Assembly (NCBI GenBank): GCA_002633005.1
Contig: NMRA01000075.1
Coordinates: 882,028 to 946,027, forward strand
DNA: 64,000 nt
Origin: Phoronis australis
Taxonomy: Eukaryota > Phoronida > Phoronidae
Reading direction: 5' to 3'
Shown: positions 58,471 through 64,000 of the stretch, piece by piece
How the letters are laid out: the number at the start of each line of letters is the position of its first letter
Position numbering within the stretch: the first letter of the stretch is position 1
Notes under the pieces: model-generated
What the model was told of the DNA's origin: nothing
Databases searched by the model: none
What the model saw: only the letters and a program-made list of their open reading frames with translations
Position numbers and translations under genes: made by a program

Positions 58471-60169
58471 TTTACCTGCAGGCCAGCTACGCCTACAACG
58501 AGGAAACCCGTATGAGTGAACAGGGGTAGTAAACAACTTTGGACAACTTGCATTAGAAATTGTTTGTTGTAAGATCGATTTCTTGGTAAATTTTTATGTG
58601 TGGTAATTGTGTAATTTGCTTTCTCTAGGATAGTCAATCACTGTGAGAACACAAAATAAACAACAAATGTTGCTGTATTCAAAACAGAGGTGTGAATAGA
58701 ACACTGCGGAGTTGGTATCTACCTCCCGATAAACCCACAATCAACGTCATTGTTGTCAAATTCTTTTATTGGTTGAGATAAACTAGTCTAACCTTTTTGA
58801 GTAGTGAACCGTAACAATGCCAAGCAGTGATACGCACATAGCCGATGACATCCAGTCTTTTACAGGTATTGCAGCCGACTGTGCCATTGGTTTATTTCAT
58901 CTGCACTTTGATTTCCTTGTAAAAATGTCAGCGAAAGTTTTGATACTTATTGAAGCAGATGTAAATTATGATAAAATAAGATTAAATTGACAGGCAAGCT
59001 TTCACTTCCAAAGCTACGCCAACGGTATCTTTTGGATGGTTGACTTGAGTGGTATATGAAATGTCTTCGTGGAATACTTTGGCGGCCAAAATGCCTCAGC
59101 GGCTCAAGCTAAGTCGTCGCATACTGGAGTCAAGGGACTGGGCTGAAGCATTTACGAGCGGCCATTTTTTCAAGTCTAGAAATCTTCTTCTAGCTGAGCA
59201 AGGAATCTGATCATGGTACACGGCCGTAGGAAGTGGGGGGCCGGGCGGGGGTTTGCCCGCTATTAGTTGCAGGCGTCAGGGTTAAACCACGGCAACCGAC
59301 ATAGGCTTGGGGCCGGGAACAGTCGAGAAGAAAGACTACGAATACGAATAAGAGAGAAAATTCAAGATAACATTTGACAAGTCAGTATCGGTGCATGGTT
59401 TACCCTTTGCGTACCCTGGCCAGGACATTGTTGTTTGTTACATATATGTAGGTCGTCTAAACGCATTTGAAAACGTGCACTTTGTTATTCATACATGTAT
59501 TTCGAAAAATCGAGAAAGTTCGTAAAGCAAAACTTTTACGGAGCATATTAATTCACTAGAATTTAAAATTCAGTGAGACAGTTTTGCAAATGCAGAAATG
59601 CAAAATTATATTTTCCAGAGGCCCTGCTCTAGCAAATAATAACAAAGACAACTGTCGCTCTATTTTTCGTAGTTTTCTTCCCCTAAATTGATGGCCTGGC
59701 AGATAACATCAAATGCTGCGCATTTTCTGACTTGAACATATAGATCTTTTCATATTTAGGGGCCCAGCTCTTGAAGAGGACCATTCATGACATTCAAGTG
59801 GCCACCCTTTTAGTGTTTTTATTAGCAAATTCTTAAGGGCAGCTCACGAAGAAAGGGCCTAATGTTGGAATCGATTATCTGTATTTTGATGTTTTTTGTG
59901 AAATCGCACAACCGGCTGTCATGCTGAGGAAAGTCACATCTAGCAAGGTCACCTGACAATGGAATGAAATGTCACTCTTTTCCAAGCTTAATGATGTCTA
60001 GTCTTTCATCTTAGGTGTCCCATTTCAGACAGGACCCCCTCTCGGTGGGGCAGTTCGGGTGTCACTCTAGACATGTAAATCCGACACCGGCAAGTATTCA
60101 CGAGAAGTTCAGATTCCAAATTTATCAAAAACACAAATCAACCGTGCACAGCAGAGCAATATCCAGGGT
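58471..60169. other. Non-coding stretch upstream of SLC6-B
   Basis: No recognised gene. A G-rich block GGGGGGCCGGGCGGGGG lies near 59235. Confidence 0.45.
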
Positions 60170-60320
60170 GATCCAGGATTTTGAGTTAGGGGGGACAGGG
60201 CAGAGTATTTGCCAGGATTTTTCCCGTAAGACATTCGCACCCCCGAACTGCCAAATGTAATCTGGGAGAATTTTAGGGAGGGGCATGGCCCCCTTGGCCT
60301 CCCTCTAAATCCGCCACTAG
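60170..60320 (+). repeat. Interspersed repeat (GGATCCAGGATTTTGAGTTA family), copy 3
   Basis: It begins ATCCAGGATTTTGAGTTAGG and ends CTCTAAATCCGCCACTAG, with the shared AGAATTTTAGGGAGG and CATGGCCCCCTTGGCC blocks. Confidence 0.7.
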
Positions 60321-60607
60321 TATCAACACATTCGACCCAAACAATCAAAACTGTGAAAAATACAACAAGATTGACCGCCATCAAAAAGTTGGAATTTTGA
60401 AGAACGTGAAGATCACTATTTGTGAATTACAGAAAAAGGCTACTTTCAATGGTTAGAATAAACAAATATTTTTTCAATACTATCACAAGAATAGTATTTC
60501 CATCTGAAAACGGAAAGATTGCGTCACTTCACTAACAAAAGCCTGTACACCAAATTTTATGAAAATACCTTGAGGACCTTTGAAGATACAGAGATAAACG
60601 TAAAAAA

Positions 60608-60830
60608 ATAAAACTGCCACTAGGTGGCACACCAGTAGTCAGATCTGTTCGAAAGTCGTCGTCGTCCGTTGTCATCATCATACAAATGCACTTATTCACT
60701 TTAGTAAAAATCCTGCAAACGGTTTAGGACTAGCCATAGGCGCAAAACAACTGCCACTAGGAGGCGCCACAGTAGTCGAAGTCCTCGGAAAATCATCGTC
60801 ACCAGTCCACTTCATAGTAAAAATATACGT
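60608..60830. repeat. Diverged direct repeat
   Basis: ACTGCCACTAGGTGGC (about 60614) and ACTGCCACTAGGAGGC (about 60750), each followed by AGTAGTC and a similar 60 bp. Two units of about 136 bp. Confidence 0.6.
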
Positions 60831-62381
60831 GCCAATTTTCGCAATCGTGCTTAGAGCGACTTGGTCGATAGCGGGGTGGACTACAGAAATGGCAAAATAC
60901 GTACCTCCCGTATTGGCTGACATGTGCGGTAGTACTGAATAACGTGTTTCTGCAATGTATCATGTATCATAAGCAGGGTGACAGTTTAATAACTATATAT
61001 TCGTCACATGCGCAGTTCTTGTCAGGTGTTCATTGAAACGTTACATTCGTCTAGTGTAGACAGGGCGAAGCATGAACCATTATTTGAGTGTTTGGTGGTA
61101 ATTAGTTCCGACTGCTAACTGATAAAGGTGTTTAGTTTATTTCAATGCGCTTTTGAAGTTTGATTATGCCTCCATTTGACTAGTACATTTTGGTGCTTTG
61201 ATGCGCAGTTAGTGTCTGTAAAAAATCATTTACTCCATTGCTGGTGAATTTTGATAGGAAATTATTCTGAGAAAATTGTTTTTGTACAAAACTGTTGCGG
61301 TGTTCAAGGAATCAGTGTCATTATAAAGCTCGCCTAACAAAAGTGATAGCTAGTTCACAGTATTTTTGGTCTTAGTCGACTACACATCTGACAAAGCTGG
61401 TAGTCACCCAATTAATTTTTCCGACACAGCTCCCTACACAGAGAGACTTCCGTGGCTTATTGGAAAACCACCTCTTATTAAATTAATGAATAAAAACCTG
61501 TTGAAAATTTCGTTGTGCGACGTCAGTTTCGTTTTAACGGCTTTAATTATACTTCCCGGTTCACTCATATTCTTTTGTTTACGTAAATAAACATTTCTTT
61601 CTGGATTCAGAGTTGGGGCGGTTTATGCTTCTACACAAAAAGTTATACTCTTAATTTTAGTATTTATGTTTTATTGATACTCATTGTGTTTTCTAAGAAA
61701 TAAGAGAAAACAGTGAGCAACGGACTTCGGCTCTAGCTACATGTATTTAGCTCAAACACCAAACCCTAAAAATGCAGAAGTTTGCCTTACAAAAGCGGGC
61801 CAATTTCAAAATTACGACCACCCCCACCGTTTCACTTGATGGCCATTGGTGGGTGAGGTTGAATGCCATTATTAAACACCACAACAAAAACTTGATGCAA
61901 AATCAACATTTGTCAAGTTAAATGATCTGTTATTTGAAATAAAAAGTTTAACATAATTTTTATCATTAATCCGTATGTAACAGAAGAACCGAATGCTTTA
62001 CAGTTTATGACCAACCACTTTGTTTATTAACTGGGAAGAATATTGTCTTTCCACTTTTTTACGGTTCATGGCAAGCGACTGTGTTTATTAACTGGGAAGA
62101 ATATTGTCTTTCCACTTTCGTGACTATTTTTTAGTTTCCAACAGTAAATACAATTTGTTCTCCAAGACTGAGTGTCAGAATAAATATTGATTATAATAAG
62201 TAATTAGTAAGAATAGATCCATCTTAAGTTGCCCAAAATTTGTGCATGTGTACTTTTAAATCATGGGGTCAGACTTGTTGACATGTATTTTAACGTCAAA
62301 ATCTATTTTTAGATGGTGTTTACAACTTGGGGTTCTGGGGTCAAAGTACTCTAGAGATTCTAGAATATTCTGAGAACAAAT
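60831..62381. other. Non-coding stretch with one 61-bp direct duplication
   Basis: No recognised gene. The block TTTATTAACTGGGAAGAATA and its continuation occur twice, at about 62023 and 62084. The stretch ends at the LTR start. Confidence 0.5.
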
Positions 62382-63077
62382 TGTAACAGCCAATAATATG
62401 AGTGGATATGATCATGTGGTTTTTATTAGCCAATCACTAAATAAGTAGAATGTTATATTATGGGTTGAAATCAAGAAGATAATCAGATGCGCTAAAGTAG
62501 TTGAAGCACAAAGACTTGCTCCAGTGTACAGAAGCAGTTGTACGACAGAGTCATCTCGTGGAAGATTCTAGAAAGGATCTTGGCAAGGGCAAGGGTTAAC
62601 GAACCGGAAGTTAACTAAAAGCTTGTCACTTGCATTGTGGGTAGTAAGATACTACCTGAAGTGTTGCGTCATCAGCCAGAGACTGTGACCAGCAAGAAGA
62701 ATCGCGGGTAGAAGAAATTGCCTGCAAGTATTGAATCACCAGAGACGGTGACCAGTAAGTACACTGTCGCTATACAGTGTGTGTGTAGTTTGAAGATTCA
62801 CCAACAGGACAGACATCCAACAAGTGGACAGTCCTAGCTTGGATAGCAGATAAGACATTTGATCGTTTGGTTGTTTGATTAAAGTAATCTTTAAAGAGGG
62901 CGCTAGCGTAGTTTCTCTTTGTAGTTGATTACTTAATCAACAATAGGTTTCATTTGTCTAATTAGGGGTTATCATATAATAAATTAATTACTGGATTTGA
63001 TTATTCACTCTCCATCTACGCACAACTTCAAACCATAGCTACCTTTTAAACAAACCCACACAGACAATCGTCTGACA
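62382..63077 (+). repeat. Candidate 5' LTR
   Basis: It starts TGT and ends ACA, directly before the primer-binding site. A possible AATAAA-type signal (ATAATAAATTAATTA) is near 62978. Confidence 0.5.
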
Positions 63078-63206
63078 GTTGGGGGCCAGTCCGGGAGAGT
63101 TTAGATAAATGTTTACGTGGTTGTGTTGAATTGTTTTGAATTCAGTAATTACCGTTTGAATATTAATTAATAAAGTGCATTCTGGGAATAATACCCTTCC
63201 TCTAAA

Positions 63207-64000
63207 ATGGATTTTGAAAAGTATATTACGCAAGCGAAACAATTCGGTTATACCGGTGAAGAGTTAAGGAAGTGCGCAGAGGAGCTCTTGCGGCAGGCCT
63301 TGGAGCGTGAAGAGCGTGCCCATAAACGAGAATTGGAAAAGCATAGCTTGCACGGGAACAAGCAGAGCGTGCTCATCAACGAGAGCTAGAGCAAGCCGAG
63401 TATGAACATAAGCTCGAACAAGAACGAGCCGAGGGGGCCCAAGCTATTGAGATTAAGAAGCAGAAGACACTGAAACTCCAGATTGAGCTCAAAGCGACAC
63501 CTAGTGGTGGGGCTTCAAGCAGTGGTGTACGTACCAGTCGCCCCAAATTGCCACGGTTCAACGAGCGCGTCGACGACATGGATGCCTTCCTAGCCCGATT
63601 TGAGACATTCGCCACCAGCCAGAAATGGGATAAATCTGAGTGGGCTGTGGACTTGAGTCCATTGTTGACAGGTAAAGGCCTACAGGTGTTAAACAACATG
63701 CCGTCTGACCAAATTAACAACTATGACCAACTTAAGGTGGCGCTGCTGCACAGGTATGAATTAACCGAAGATGGGTTCCGACGGAAGTTCAGAGAGTCCA
63801 AGCCTGAAAAGGGTGAAAACGTGTTCCAATTCGGGGCAAGACTGAAGAGGTTCTTTGACCGATGGACACAACTGGCGGAGGTCGAGGCGACTTATGATGG
63901 ACTCAGAGACTTACTGATCCGAGAACAGTTTCTGGGAGTATGCCATCCTGAGATGTCCGTATTCCTGAGGGAACGGAAACCGAAGACCTTCGACGAGATG
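63207..64000 (+). pseudogene. Retrotransposon gag, frameshifted and partial
   Basis: ATG at 63207 starts MDFEKYITQAKQFGYTGEEL. A Glu/Arg-rich coiled-coil-like stretch follows. Near 63350 a one-base shift diverts the frame to a stop at 63389; the next frame continues with QRELEQAEYEHKLEQERAEG, then LPRFNERVDDMDAFLARFE, TSQKWDKSEWAVDLSPLL and FRRKFRESKPEKGENVFQF, the pattern of gypsy-type gag and SCAN-like capsid domains. It runs off the window edge. One frameshift means this copy cannot make full-length Gag unless it is a sequencing error. Confidence 0.8.

Larger units (their letters stand above)
62382..64000 (+). mobile_element. LTR retrotransposon, Ty3/gypsy type, 5' part
   Basis: A candidate 5' LTR runs from TGTAACAGCC (62382) to TCTGACA (63077), 696 bp with TG/CA ends. 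TGGGGGCCAGTCCGGGA (63080-63096) follows and resembles a primer-binding site for a proline-type tRNA. The leader runs to 63206 and a gag ORF starts at 63207. The element continues past the right edge; the second LTR is not in the window, so the LTR limits are unconfirmed. Confidence 0.65.

Overview
This is nuclear DNA from an animal. Genes are split by long AT-rich introns, coding exons end in GT/AG with matching phases, and the spaces are filled with transposons, tRNA-derived SINE heads and minisatellites. The protein families (a ZU5/UPA/death-domain receptor of UNC5CL type and creatine/taurine/GABA-type SLC6 transporters) and the repeat content fit a marine invertebrate, most likely a deuterostome such as a hemichordate or cephalochordate. 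That placement is inference only.

Three split genes are visible, all on the minus strand. (1) 5294-13173: a six-exon gene with signal peptide, short ectodomain, one membrane span, Ser-rich linker, ZU5, UPA-like region and death-like domain; about 1041 residues. (2) 20083-34763: SLC6 transporter copy A, eleven exons, cut off inside TM12 at a single N; its last exon is not seen. (3) 36532-58238: SLC6 copy B, twelve exons, about 638 residues. A and B are tandem duplicates: exons 2 to 10 have identical lengths and phases, and intron and flanking sequence is also shared in places. They differ mainly at the N-terminus, in the EL2 loop and around TM9/TM10. Copy B has a 46-bp duplication across the exon 8 splice donor.

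Mobile DNA by region: 661-2931 is a TTAA-flanked element with a THAP fragment and a broken P2X7-like zinc-domain ORF (Kolobok-like); 9302-9828 is a 527-bp MITE whose end lies beside a splice donor of the receptor gene; 17053-18140 is a broken integrase-core gene; 42251-45140 is a 2.9-kb inverted-repeat element in copy B intron 6, with a nested 590-bp MITE that has a perfect 10-bp target duplication and a tRNA-derived SINE head; 46300-46390 is another SINE head; 48057-50411 is a fold-back element with inverted repeats of about 0.85 kb; 50425-51192 and 54405-55795 are LINE reverse-transcriptase fragments; 62382-64000 is the 5' end of a Ty3/gypsy-type LTR retrotransposon running off the right edge.

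Tandem repeats include a 60-bp array (3841-4005), a 32-bp array (4548-4960), two large arrays in copy A intron 1 (30545-31215 and 31590-32260), GAT/GGT tracts at matching intron positions of both SLC6 copies, and a roughly 484-bp array in copy B intron 1. I see no operon, CRISPR array or prokaryotic system. The most unusual items are the THAP/P2X7-like TTAA element, the fold-back element and the duplicated splice donor.
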